Assembly (NCBI GenBank): GCA_035079385.1
Contig: JAVHKY010000013.1
Coordinates: 5,702,001-5,766,000, forward strand
Direction of reading: 5' to 3'
DNA: 64,000 nt
Source of the DNA: Aspidiotus rigidus
Lineage: Eukaryota > Arthropoda > Insecta > Hemiptera > Diaspididae
In this document: positions 1-56,194 of the stretch, piece after piece
Numbering within the stretch: position 1 is the first letter of the stretch
How the letters are laid out: the number at the start of each line of letters is the position of its first letter
Position numbers and translations under genes: made by a program
The notes under the pieces: generated by a model
Databases searched by the model: none
Seen by the model: only the letters and a program-made list of their open reading frames with translations
What the model was told of the DNA's origin: nothing

Positions 1-675
1 ATTTCACGCCACATTGGTCTAAGAATGGGAGGGAAGTTGATTCCGCGAGTCTTCGAAGTTCTTGCGTTTGCACGCTCGCGTTGCGCGGTATTGCGTCTTG
101 TATCTATGCTTTGGACTGTGGGTCTGTGTGGACTTTGAATATTTTCCAAAATGTTTTACTCGAAAAAAAGACGAAGTACAAGAATATTTTTGAACTTGGA
201 AATTTTTTTTGAAATATTTTACTCTATCAGAGACCTAGAATTTTGACTTTTCGTTCTCGTTTTTTAGAACAATTGTTTGAAATCATCTTTGATACCGTAA
301 GATTGAATAATGAGCTTGATGATCCTGCGTGATACAATTTCCCAAAAATTGAAGTCTTAATAGGTAAAACTGATTTCCTCGAGAGTCGACTTGTTCAGGA
401 ATGTGGAATTCCAAAATTTGCCTGGAGCACGGACTTCCGATACGAAACAGAGGAATTATTGTTGGAAAAATAGACTCGTGTCTTGGAAATGAGATATTAG
501 AAAAAAGACTTAAGTTTGCCACCCATCTTTTTCAAAAAGAAATCTTCCTACAAATCTCTTACGCATCCGTTTTCTTGATTTTCATCACACCCACTTTAAA
601 GAAGTTTGTGAATTCTTTCCAGGAAAAGGAAAATTTTTCAATGCTTACGGAACAATGAATTTCATTTCAATTTGT

Positions 676-1081
676 TTTATTCAAAGATACTATAGACAAT
701 ACATTATAAAAATTATTAACAGACAAATGGCAAAATATTTTTATATTCGTAAAAAGCGTTCTTGTACAAATAATTTATTACTATTTAGAAAAGGAAAATG
801 TACAATACGTTATGACTTAGAAAGTTAATTATAAACTAGCTCGAGTAAGAAGTAAAGACCAGTTGGTTCTTTTTAACCGAGTCTTTCAACAAGACTGGCT
901 AAGTTAGCTTTCGTCATATTTCCTGTCAATTTCTGTCCTCATAATTTTTCTCGCAATTATCAACATACATAAATATATCGTACATAATTTACAGAATAAC
1001 GTATATTATCACAAAATATGATAGGAAATGGTCTCTACAGGTGAAAATCAATTTTCTAAAATCTGAATTTTGGAATTTATT
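676..1081 (-). promoter_or_regulatory. Candidate polyadenylation signals for the exon 8A transcript
   Basis: AATAAA reads on the minus strand at 676-681, 774-779 and 1076-1081, about 1.1 to 1.5 kb beyond the exon 8A stop. These are the first canonical hexamers I found after the stop. Such hexamers occur by chance in AT-rich DNA, so the call is weak. Confidence 0.25.
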
Positions 1082-2104
1082 CTTTCTGTTCGTAAACATG
1101 TACAATACTCGGAAGGAATTTCTTCTTTCTGAAGAGTTCAAAATCAAAAGAGGTATTGGGAAAACATCAAGCGGTAAGGTATAACTTCCTCGCAACTATA
1201 ATCCATCATAGTTGAGAGTAAGAACAGTAATAATATTCGTAAACACAATAATAATGAAATTAGTAGTAATAATAATAAAATACGTATTAATAATAATAGT
1301 AATAATAACTGAACCAGTTTCGAGGGGGAGGGAGGGAAATAAAATCAAGAATGAAAATAATCATTCATTCGTTATCGTGAATAAACGTTGTATTTATACT
1401 ACACGTACTAGTATTTATAAATAGTAAAATAGAAATAACCGGAAACGACGAAAGAAACAAAATCGAAAAGAGAGAAAGAAAAAAAAGGAATACGCATTTA
1501 AATGCAAATATTTTATAATATAGGTAAGACGAAATAGAAGTGATCACCCAAATAATATGTTTATAAATGGTGAATGATGACTGTCCTTTGAAAAGAAAGT
1601 GATAGAACGAGGGAAAACGAAAAAGAAAAAACTTATAAAAGGTCTCTCATATTTCTCACGACTGGCGTCGTAGAAACGCGTCCCTTTCTTCGATCTTTAC
1701 ATGCTGCGTTGAAACTTAAGAAAATTACAGAAACAATAAAAATATATTCTAAACACTTACATTACGTACAAGAATTGTTCATATTTGTACGTGGTTAAAA
1801 AAACAAAAAGAAATTATATTATTTTGAAGTTTTGGCAAGAACTTGCATCGGACGTACAAGTTTTCAAGTTCGAGAATTTCTTTTTCATTTTTTCTTTTTT
1901 CTCCTCACTTCAAACCATTTATAATCTTCATCATCATGAGTGTTCGGTTGTAATCACCATTCTTCGTCTCTTCGGTAACCTTACCCCTTTTTTTCAAATA
2001 TTTTTCTTAAATAATTATCGAATCAACCATGTATGTTCGTTCTTATGCCGTAAGGTAAGTCACTGAATACACATTATGGTTAACGTTTTTTCACTTACAA
2101 AAAG

Positions 2105-2130
2105 TAAATAAATAAATAAATAAATAAAAC
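2105..2130. repeat. (AAAT)n microsatellite
   Basis: About six TAAA units directly beyond the exon 8A stop, within the presumed 3' UTR. Confidence 0.9.
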
Positions 2131-2152
2131 AATCAATAAAATACATAACGCC

Positions 2153-47215
<45,063 letters not shown>

Positions 47216-48190
47216 ATACCAACACTAGTAGGGTGTGGTGAGCCGACGATCACAAATAATATGAATCACTTCAACACCAGAACTATTTCAAGATCACAAA
47301 TTTAATAAAATTAAGCTGTAGGTCACCGATATTTTATTCGCTTAACTTAATTTAGGAAGCCAATCATTATACTCGAACAATATATACAATGTATGTACAT
47401 TTAACAAGATTAAAAACGTCGATACTAGAGGCGAGGGAGGGCGATCAGAACGCGGCTAAATTTTATTACAAGTTAGCACAAAACGCATTAGTAATAAACC
47501 GTTCTGATTACACTGGTTCTGAATATTGTAGTTGTAAACGCGTACCAAAATTAATTTCATAATGATGAAAAGTTAACTATACTACACGCGCACACATGCA
47601 CACCAATACACACACACTCTACACACATGAGATACATATTCACCGCATAGAAACTTCTTTTTCTCTCTCTCTTTTTTTTTCAATTTACAAAACAAAATTC
47701 TGTAGAGACGCCCTCCTCAATATGGCGGTATAGTACCGCAAGCCCAAAGAAACTGTTCGAAAATTTACATTTCGAAAACGAGAAAAATTTTCACGGTAGG
47801 TTACGCGCGTGTATACACGGATATGAAACGTGCCGCGTGCTACGATGACGACCTAGGTCTCCACTTCCAAGGTTCGAAGTTGTAGGTCAAAGATTTGGTC
47901 AAAGACAAGTTCAGACGCGCTTATTCGGCTTCAGTCTTAAAAGATCGAATAATGTAAGCTATATTGAATTTCTCTACACAATGTCACTGTCGATATTAAT
48001 TTTCAATGTAAATACACGAGTTTTTGAAAAGAAGCCTTTATAATAACGTGGTACGTATAGGCTTCCGTTCATTTTATATTTTTGTTTTTTGGAAGAAATC
48101 GTTGATTCTTGTTTATTTTATTTGTTTGTTTTGTTCTTCAGGAAGCTTCGGTAAAGGCTGAGGTAACCACAACCCAGCTTAAAAAATTAG
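47216..48190. other. Upstream flank of G-alpha-q; nothing recognised
   Basis: AT-rich, with a CACACA-rich stretch near 47587-47630 and a CT/T run near 47660-47680. Confidence 0.45.
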
Positions 48191-48219
48191 GTACCATTTT
48201 AAAAATCCAATTATTGTCT

Positions 48220-48730
48220 TGAAAGAAATAAAAACTAAACGAAGTTCTGGCAAAACAAAAAAAATCCGGAACTCGTATCCAAAACCAGATCGAAATCGGT
48301 CCGATCCATAATTTTTGGGGTGTCAGATTTGTAACCAAAAAGATCCCGTATTTTTTTCCTGTGAGATCCGGATGCAAAAAGAACCCGTATTTTTTTCTGC
48401 AAGATCTTAATAAAAAAAGATTCCGGATTTTTCCTCAGCAAGATCCGGATCCGAAAAGATCCTGTATTTCAAAATCCAACTGAGATGGAGAATATCCTTT
48501 GAAACGCCCAAAATTGAGGATTTGTCAAATAAATAACGGATATCCTCTATATTTTTAAAAGTTATCGTTATTTTTCCATGTAGTTCCTAGAAGATTCTGT
48601 ATTTTGTTCTTTGATCAAGATCCGGATCTGAAAAGATCCCGTATTTTTTTCTATTTAATTATTTTTTTTTTGCTAGGTCCGGATCCGGAACGACTGCGTA
48701 TTTTTTTTATTTGCAGGATCTCAGCCCTGA
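48220..48730. repeat. GATCCGGATC repeat block ending in a hAT-like terminus
   Basis: Degenerate roughly 33 bp tandem copies of AGATCCGGATCCGAAAAGAT plus CCCGTATTTTTTT at about 48340-48475 and 48615-48715. The block ends GGATCTCAGCCCTG at 48730, a hAT-type terminal word. The partner left end is not found upstream. Confidence 0.65.
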
Positions 48731-49101
48731 CTACAGCCTGCATTTTCTCGAACGTTTTTTATTTCTTTTTCTATTCTGAAAGGAGTAGCCGAACTTGACA
48801 ACGCCGAAGGTACATGAAACTATGGTTCCTCGTCAATTACAAACACAGTTGAAGCGTAATAAATTGTAATTAGTAAATGTGAAGTCAACTTTCAAGATAT
48901 GAAGACATAGGAAATCTAAAATGAACGGTTTAAAACGTTATGCAAAAGAAAAATTATAGAACAATGTAGGTCTACATAACAAAAAAAAGAAAAAAAGAAA
49001 GAAAGAAGAAAAAAAGAAACGTTGACCCTCAATCTAACAACGGTTCTCAGCATGAAAACAACAAAACAAGAAGATGGCGTCATTTGAAGATACCATAATT
49101 A

Positions 49102-49465
49102 CCCAGGGTTGAGAACTGAAATTTAAAAAATTGGGAGTTTTTCAGATCTAGATCTCACAGAAAATAAAAATACAGGGTTTTTTCGGATCTGGATCTCGCA
49201 GAGAAGGAAAGTACGGGATTTTTTTGGCTCCGGGTCTTAACATAAAAAAAAAACAAAATACGGGATCGTTATATAACCACACGGAAAAATTACGGACCAC
49301 ACGGAAAAATAACGGACCACACAGAAAAATAATGGACCACACAGAAAATAACGAATATCCCTTGAAAAAATAGAGGATATCCGTTATGTTTTGTTTTTTT
49401 CAGGGGATATCCGTCATTTGTTCGAGAGATTCTCTATTTTCAAGCGTTTTAAAAGATTTTTTCTT
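49102..49465. repeat. Inverted counterpart of the GATCCGGATC block
   Basis: Starts CAGGGTTGAGAAC, the complement of the terminus at 48730. It carries the same GATCTGGATCTCGCAGAGAA / TACGGGATTTTTTTGG words in the opposite orientation. The two termini point away from each other, so these are two truncated or rearranged copies and not one intact element. Confidence 0.6.
49276..49350. repeat. GGACCACACGGAAAAATAAC minisatellite, four copies
   Basis: Four 20-21 bp units with one or two changes each, within the block above. Confidence 0.9.
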
Positions 49466-51845
49466 TACACACATAGGATAACGCCGTTTATCCTACTCGA
49501 TTTAGAGGAACAAAGCAAATTAAATATAAAACATAAATAGAGAATAGAATTTATAAAAAATGAAAAACGTTCAAGAAATCAATTTTGATGGTAGTATAAT
49601 TATATGGTGAAATTATAAGACAAGTTGAAATAAATTTTGATGAATTACCTACTTCAATTTTATAATTTTCAAACTGAACCGGATCTTGGATATGAATCTG
49701 AAAATGAATATAATGTAGAAAAAATAAATGAACCAGGTACCAACCTAAAAACTAAAACTGATGAGGGAATAGAAAATGAATAAATATCAACTTTTTTATT
49801 TACTTTTATAATTTTTTTCAACCTGGAATATTTAGATTTTCTACTTCTTTTTCAACCATTCTAGATAAAACACTCAAATGAGCAATAATATGTATTTATC
49901 ATCAATTTATTATTTTTTTTCTTTTTGCCTTCAGATAAATGTTGAATTTTATCAGAAAGCGGGTCCATTAAAGTTTCATAATTTGATCTTGTTTTAGCAA
50001 CAGAATCTTTAATTCGTAGAGAGGAGAAATCAATGAATGTACGAGCACAAACTGAGTTACTGTAGGATGCGTCATTTTGTCTTTTCGTCGTTCCTTACTG
50101 GATTAGCATGTATTTTGTTTCTGCTACTTTTCGATGAACATTTTTTTTGTCCAAGAAACAGAGTTTTGGCTGAGGATCCCTCGAGCCTTTCATTCCAGTC
50201 GGAAGCGAAGGTCTTGAAATTTTCCCACGTTTTTAGGAGAAATCAGGTGACTCCTCATTTACCATACTTGTTTCTTGCTCTTTCTCAAAGTTTTGTTCAT
50301 CTCGTGCTCTAATGCTGAGTTCACAGCCACAAGAACTTCTTTTCATCAACATCCACTGTCTTTCAGAGCGAAAATAGTTAATGAGAATAGTTTCACAATT
50401 TTTCGCAGCTTAATGACCAAAAGTGATACGCAACTGTTATAAATAACTTTACCACCGAGTTCAGAAATAATACATAAATAATCGTTTATTTCGTTTTCTT
50501 AGTAAGTGAAAAGATACAAAAATCACATAGAAGCACTTTGCAAACACGACCTAGGTCCTAAAATATTAGTGTCCAAAGATAGAACTTGGAATTACGTATC
50601 AAATTATTATACAACGACTTTCACAGCTGATATATTATGAGGTTTCTAGTTAGAATAATAATATATATCAATCAATGTTTCCGTACATTAAAAAAGACTT
50701 ATGATAAATCTCGATAAATGAAACAAAAAAGAGGATTACATTTTCAATTCATACTTGAGTAAAAAGTCATGAGAAAAATAGCAGTACACGTAAGCAGTTG
50801 AAGTATTCTCATTAAAGCGAACGAACACGGGCGGCTGCCAGCAGCGGCCAATCTAATTTATATTGAGCTTAAATCAGACAATAGAATTGAATAATTTATA
50901 AAAGTTTCAAATGATTTGATTCGAATTCAATAATCCTTCGAAGGAAAAAACAGGGAAAGAAACTCAATTGGGCGATGCGAAATCAGTCGACAAATAACGT
51001 TGAGATGATAGGGGAAAAAACGTCCATTTAGTGATAAATGTATTTTGCATCTTTGAAGAATCCAATTTAGAGAACTAAAGCAGAAGTAAGATATAATTAA
51101 AGCAATATTTTGTTCATGTTCATTCATTTGTTTTCTGTCTTCTTTGGATTTATATATCAAGAACTTAGCGAACAAAGTTTCACAATTACAATTTTACATC
51201 TAACCTTCTTTTTCTTCGCTATTTGTATAGCTTCAAACTCATAATATGAAACTCGAATGATGAAAGATTGGTGTTAAAAAGGAATAGGTATCTATTGCGG
51301 AATGATTATCGACGCGTTTATAAGTAGCTAACTAGTTCGCTCTCCATGTACATTCTCGTCAGTCGAGTCGTTTCGTCCAAATCTTTTCCAAACTATCAGT
51401 CAAATGCTGTTGATTAATGTGACAGAATGATCAATGTAAAGACTAATATTTACTACAGGAATGTCGACTAGAATTCATGAGAATATTGGCGTCATCATTA
51501 GAAGACTAGCGTTTAAGGTACCGTAACTAATAAATTACTTTTACTACCACCGTTCCTTTGTTCAGGATAAAATGATTTTAAAACTTGAGCTTGATACAGT
51601 TACTTGAGTTTATAACAAATATTCTAACTTCTCACTATGTATAAAAAGATTTTTGCGTACCTTAAAGTGGCTCGGAACATGAATCCAATAAAGATAAATT
51701 GAGTAAAATAATTCATATCAAGAGGATTAGAAAATTGTACTATACTTATAGTAACCTTCTTTATCAAGTTCAAAAATTATACTATCTGTGCCTTGGAATT
51801 TTTTTCTTGAAATATTAATCAGCTTGTTATTTTTCTATTCCATGC
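49466..51845. other. Intergenic region between the reductase and G-alpha-q
   Basis: Mostly AT-rich. The stretch 49680-49785 reads open on the plus strand as TEPDLGYESENEYNVEKINE and further acidic residues. The minus strand of 49925-50035 reads KTRSNYETLMDPLSDKIQHL. Neither is a family I recognise; both may be transposon scraps. No other feature. Confidence 0.4.
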
Positions 51846-51847
51846 AG

Positions 51848-52025
51848 GCCCGTAACTACGGGAGGACAAGTGGGGAATCTGAAATATATCGGCAAAGTAT
51901 GCTTTTTGATCGTGAAGACAATTTCACCGTTTCAATTATTTAAAGACTATCGATTGATTCATCGTATATCATTTCATTCTTGCCCCATCTTGCCCCACCT
52001 AGAAAAATCGCTGATTACGGCCCTG
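51848..52025. mobile_element. hAT-like MITE overlapping the reductase stop codon
   Basis: The ends CAGGCCCGTAACTACGG and CTGATTACGGCCCTG are inverted repeats of the CAGGGCCGTAA type, spaced 178 bp. The flanks ATTCCATG and TATCTATG agree at 5 of 8 positions, a decayed 8 bp duplication at best. The right end supplies the last codons and the TAA of the reductase gene on the minus strand. Confidence 0.75.
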
Positions 52026-52151
52026 TATCTATGGCCTTGAGATCGACGTCAATGATCCAGTCTACAACCATTTTCGTGAACCAAATGTAATCTCCTTTAG
52101 GTTCCGTGCTGTTTTCTGGTAAAAGTGCCGCAAAAACGGGAGCTTCAGCAC
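52015..52151 (-). CDS. Reductase exon 6 (C-terminus, MITE-derived stop)
   Basis: 137 nt encoding GAEAPVFAALLPENSTEPKG through VVDWIIDVDLKAIDTGP and TAA. The last bases ACAGGGCCGTAA lie in the terminal repeat of the MITE at 51848-52025. Confidence 0.92.
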
Positions 52152-53488
52152 CTGCAAAGAACACAAATTGAAAATAGTCTAATTGTAGCACTACGTACCA
52201 CGACAATTGACCAAAATGATGTTAGTCAACTTTGACCAAAGCGCAAAGATCAGGGAGAGATAAAAATTATACCTTGTTCTGTAGTGAGATGTCCTGTGTG
52301 ATTGTTAATTTCGGTATCTACGTATCCAGGATGAACATGGTTAACAATTATGTCAGGTCGTTCGTCTTCAAGAAATTTTCTTTGTTGAATCCGGGACAGT
52401 GCCGATACTCCTACTTTGGAGACGACATAAGCACAAAACTCTTCTACAGGCCATCCTTCTTCTTTGTACGTACCATTTTCAGCGGCTCTGGGTAAATGAT
52501 AATTAACATTTTAGTACAACTAGGTACTACGTGCAACACGATCTCGATCAAATGTTGTAGTACTTGATAAAAGCAGAAATCAAACTATCCAGACTTTCTT
52601 CTGTAAGATCAGATGACGTGAATTTATCACGCAAATTTTTACCCGGAATGAAACTCGAATGACCAAAGAGGCTGGTAATGTTCACCACTCGAGCATGTGG
52701 TCTCAAGATAGGAAAAAGAATATTGCACGTATCGCGTAAACCGAAGTAATTCACTCGCATTGTCTCTTGAGCATGATCAGCAATTGGCTCGGTCGAATTT
52801 CCCTGAAAATAAACGAGAAACATACTTCATGTAGGCACTCCTTCGAGCAAACACGCCGAAGCCAGTCTTACCAGGTACGACAGGCCACTGATTCCAGCAT
52901 TGTTGATGAGAATATCAAGACCTCCGTAATTGTCGACGATATGATCCCGCAGTTTCTTAATACTTTCCGGGACAGTGACATCGAGCAGATGGAATTTCGG
53001 TTGGTATCCCAGCTATATTTCGATTTAAGAAAATACATACACATCTTTTTAGTTTTATTATATGATAAAAGTCTGACAGTAAGACAGTTTTTGAATTTAT
53101 TTCACCGATTTTTCGTCGTGGAAGCCATTATCGAATAATTTTGTGATGTAATGACAGTAATGAGATAAAACCGAAAATTTCCTTATGACTTAGGTGATTA
53201 CGTTACAACCTACTTCCAATTACCTCTTCGAGACTTTTGATGGCATTCAGCCCACGTTCTTCGTCTCGAGCAGTCAAAAACACATCTCCGTCGAAAGTAT
53301 CGCATAGTTTCTTCACAATGGCATATCCAATACCTTTATTGCTTCCGGTCACCTTGGAGTAAATTATGATGACCAAGTATTAATCGAGAAATTAAATTCT
53401 CATCTATTTCATACTCATGCATACAATATGAAAAAAAAAAGATTTAATGCATGGATATTATACTTACTACAGCGACTTTTTTGGTCAT
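52015..53488 (-). CDS. Carbonyl reductase-like short-chain dehydrogenase, complete, six exons
   Basis: NADPH-dependent carbonyl reductase (CBR1-like) of the classical SDR fold, probably cytosolic. It reduces ketones and aldehydes; the natural substrate is unknown. Exons are 53468-53488, 53224-53352, 52872-53012, 52564-52802, 52273-52487 and 52015-52151. All junctions are GT-AG with matching phases, giving 882 nt or 293 aa. Motifs are TGSNKGIG (9-16, cofactor loop), FLTARDEERG (Arg contacts the NADPH phosphate in the family), NNAG (87-90), Ser141 in NITSLFG, and the catalytic pair Tyr197/Lys201 in AYVVSK. The insertion KEEGWP before the active site is typical of CBR1. The terminal residues and stop come from a MITE. 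There is no signal peptide. Confidence 0.95.
52273..52487 (-). CDS. Reductase exon 5 (YxxxK active site)
   Basis: 215 nt encoding AENGTYKEEGWPVEEFCAYV through HPGYVDTEINNHTGHLTTEQ. It has Tyr197 and Lys201, and the PG motif after the active site. The acceptor is TTTACCCAG and the donor GTATAA. Confidence 0.95.
52564..52802 (-). CDS. Reductase exon 4 (catalytic serine)
   Basis: 239 nt encoding residues 98-176, from GNSTEPIADHAQETMRVNYF to LDSLISAFIK. It includes VVNITSLFG with catalytic Ser141. The donor is GTACTA, phase 2. It rebuilds Lys177 with exon 5. Confidence 0.95.
52872..53012 (-). CDS. Reductase exon 3 (NNAG motif)
   Basis: 141 nt encoding LGYQPKFHLLDVTVPESIKK through GGLDILINNAGISGLSYL. 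The acceptor is AAATATAG and the donor GTAAGA. Confidence 0.95.
53224..53352 (-). CDS. Reductase exon 2 (cofactor-binding loop)
   Basis: 129 nt beginning VTGSNKGIGYAIVKKLCDTF and ending IKSLEE. The acceptor is CTCCAAG and the donor GTAATT, phase 0 both sides. Confidence 0.95.
53468..53488 (-). CDS. Reductase exon 1 (MTKKVAV)
   Basis: 21 coding nt with the start codon in the context AAAATGA. The donor is GTAAGT, phase 0. It is too short to be found without the downstream exons, but it continues directly into VTGSNKGIG. Confidence 0.9.
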
Positions 53489-56113
53489 TTTCGCGGCTGT
53501 GGACTTTCACCTATGTCCAATATGACCATAGAGCCCATTCAGAACCTCAAGAGAATATTACGACGATGAGTAATATGGTAGCAATTACGAATGTTTAGAT
53601 GTTATGCTTCAGGTAACTAAGTTGATAACCTTGAATAATAACGTATGGGATGGGACTGATAACGGTGCACCATCAGAAGTGAATTTTAGAAATTCAATTT
53701 GAACGAAGTACAAACATTGTAATTTGTGTGTATAAGTTCAAGCTTTGACTCTCAAACTCCAAGTTATGAATAAGTACCTCTGATGGGCTTGCAATCTTTG
53801 ATACCTAGTGGATTTTTCGTGAAAAATACAAATAAAGCAGTGGGTAATCATTCGCATGCACGCGTCAAGCGATCTCTCATCCCAAGTTGAAAATCTTTAT
53901 GATAAAATGGAAATACAGCATTGTAAAAAAGACAGAATAAAATAAATTAGTTCCTTCATCAAATTTCATACTCGTCAAGTAAGGTAGAAAATCGTGAACA
54001 AACCAACCCATGATGAATGAAAAAATTATATTTTTTGTTTTTTTTTTTTCCGTAGGTAGGTACCTAATTAATTATTGGAAAATAAATTGATGAGTTACTT
54101 TTTCAAGTCCATTCTACTCCTACCAAATCGTAGACTGCTTAACGACTGTTCCGAAAGGAAACAAAAATATTTCCTAGTTAGAGACTGTGAGGAAAATGAC
54201 CAAAAATATCTCATCAGCTCATTTCTATCACTGAAGAGAACCTGATTTGTACTTATTTAAACACGAAATGCTATTGAATCGTATTTCATTACAATTCAGG
54301 TTTATTTAATCAAGTACATTTATAATGTTCATAATATCTCTAGAAAGAAAGAAAAAAAAAAAAAAGTCTGTTCAACGTCCCACTTTTTAGTACACCGTCC
54401 GTTTCGTAAGTGTTCTAATTTGAAGCTCTATTCTATCTGTGGTTCAACGGGCGAAAGAGATTTCGAATTTTTGATGGTCCCTGGGCTCTTGAACAATTTG
54501 ATTGATAATGTGACTAGAAATATAAGCCAGAAATTCCAATGACGTAGGACCAGCCCGCTGTTTTTTGATTTTTGAATGATATTTTAATCATTTAAAATAC
54601 ATCGAATCATGTGCCGTCGTAGAGAACCGAATTTCAGTAGAACTACCCATCGAAAATCCAAATAAATCCTCAATTGTTCATCAGAGTTTTCACTCATCCT
54701 TCCATATATCTACCAACAAAAACTATAATTCAAAAGGTAATTTTTATTTTAATGCGTAATACTGTATCAAAATCCGAGCTAAATCATATTACAAGTAAGA
54801 CTATTCAGTTACAGTTTCATAAATTAAGATATATATCATAATATATACGCATATTTTTTTGGTTCAATAACATACACTCGTATTTTGCTCGACGACAGAG
54901 AATTCATTTGAATCGCATCCAAATTACAAACTATACACTAGACAGAAACCTTTATAAAAACCACGTTTTGAAAATAATGTTGAAACTTATTAAAAGGTGA
55001 AATGCTCAATACTTAAATAGTAAAAACTCACACGTACTCTTACAATTATAGGTAATTAAAAATTCCAATTCTCGAAATAGAATTATGTTAAAAGCAGTCT
55101 AATCACATAAAATTATAAACGTAGATAATAAATACTACTTTTGTTTTGAAAAGAGAAAAATTAAATTAAATAAGTTAAAATGGTTCACTGGGACAAGTTT
55201 TAAAACTTCAACTAGTATTATGGCAACACTTCGGAAGTTTTCAACAACTACTTTTACGAGAAAGCTTACGTATACAGACGAGCTACTATTCCTTAATTTA
55301 ATAAATAAATCGCTCATCAATTTATACAAAATGCGGGTTACTTTTTCGGGACTACATTAATTTTTACCCTGTATTTTGATTCATAATAAATAGACGCACT
55401 TCATGAACGCTGTAAAAGTGCCTTAGCTGCCACATTTTAAATCCAGGTAACTCAAGAAGTTTTTGCCAAAGTAAACCTACCGCAATCTCGAATCTAAGCG
55501 CTCAGTTTTCCTCCAATACTAAAATATGTCAACGAAAATTTGTGAAAAATTTTATACAAATTTAATAAAGCGTCTTCCTTTAGAAAAGTTCGTGTACATA
55601 AAAAATTACGAAAATTCTGAATTTTTCAGACACTGATACACGGAGAGTTACAACATAAAAATCAATTTGTAAAAATGTAAACATTTGTTAAAAAGAACAA
55701 AAAAAGTAGCACAATTTACGCGCAGGTACTTGACATTTTTAGTATTTGTTTTAAACAAAGATAATCATACAGCGATAAAAAGTATATTAAAATCAAATTG
55801 AACAGAAAGAAAAAAAAAATAAACACCTAAATAAAATACTGTAATATAATCTATCTTTTTTTAAGTAATTAAGATTTGATCACATATAATAATATTTCAA
55901 AAAAAAAAATGAAATTAGAAATCAAGTTTTATCCATCGAAAAAATCAAAAACAAAAAAAAAGTAAAAACGTCGGTTCAGGGAAAAAAAAAATGTTATTCA
56001 CGTACAGAGCTAGGCTGCAAAAAATTCGTACTTGAGCAATCGTGTACACCGGTAAAAATTTTCTTACTGAGCTCAGTAATAAACGTTTTTCTACGTAACC
56101 TTTACGACACACC
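53489..56113. other. Reductase upstream flank and amphiphysin 3' UTR/downstream region
   Basis: AT-rich and non-coding. The reductase promoter must lie at the low end and the amphiphysin 3' UTR at the high end. I did not find a convincing nearby AATAAA for amphiphysin; the closest is near 54740. Confidence 0.45.
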
Positions 56114-56194
56114 TTACAATGGTTTCGTGAAGTTGGCGGGGAACATTCCTTTCTCACCCGTTACTTCTTTAATTCCCATCAGCCAGCCTTCCTC
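56114..56194 (-). CDS. Amph: Amphiphysin last coding exon, SH3 second half
   Basis: 81 nt including TAA, encoding [20 protein letters not shown] and NFTKPL. The conserved GW pair and the FPANF strand complete the SH3 ligand groove. The acceptor is TTTCAG. Confidence 0.96.
   Translation of the reverse strand, partial: EEGWLMGIKEVTGEKGMFPANFTKPL

Larger units (their letters stand above)
1..2152. other. 3' UTR and downstream flank of G-alpha-q; no gene seen
   Basis: AT-rich sequence without convincing coding capacity. It holds an imperfect AAT-rich stretch near 1245-1310 and purine-rich runs near 1460-1500. Part of it is probably the 3' UTR of the exon 8A transcript. All ORFs here are short and show no family motif. 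Confidence 0.5.
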
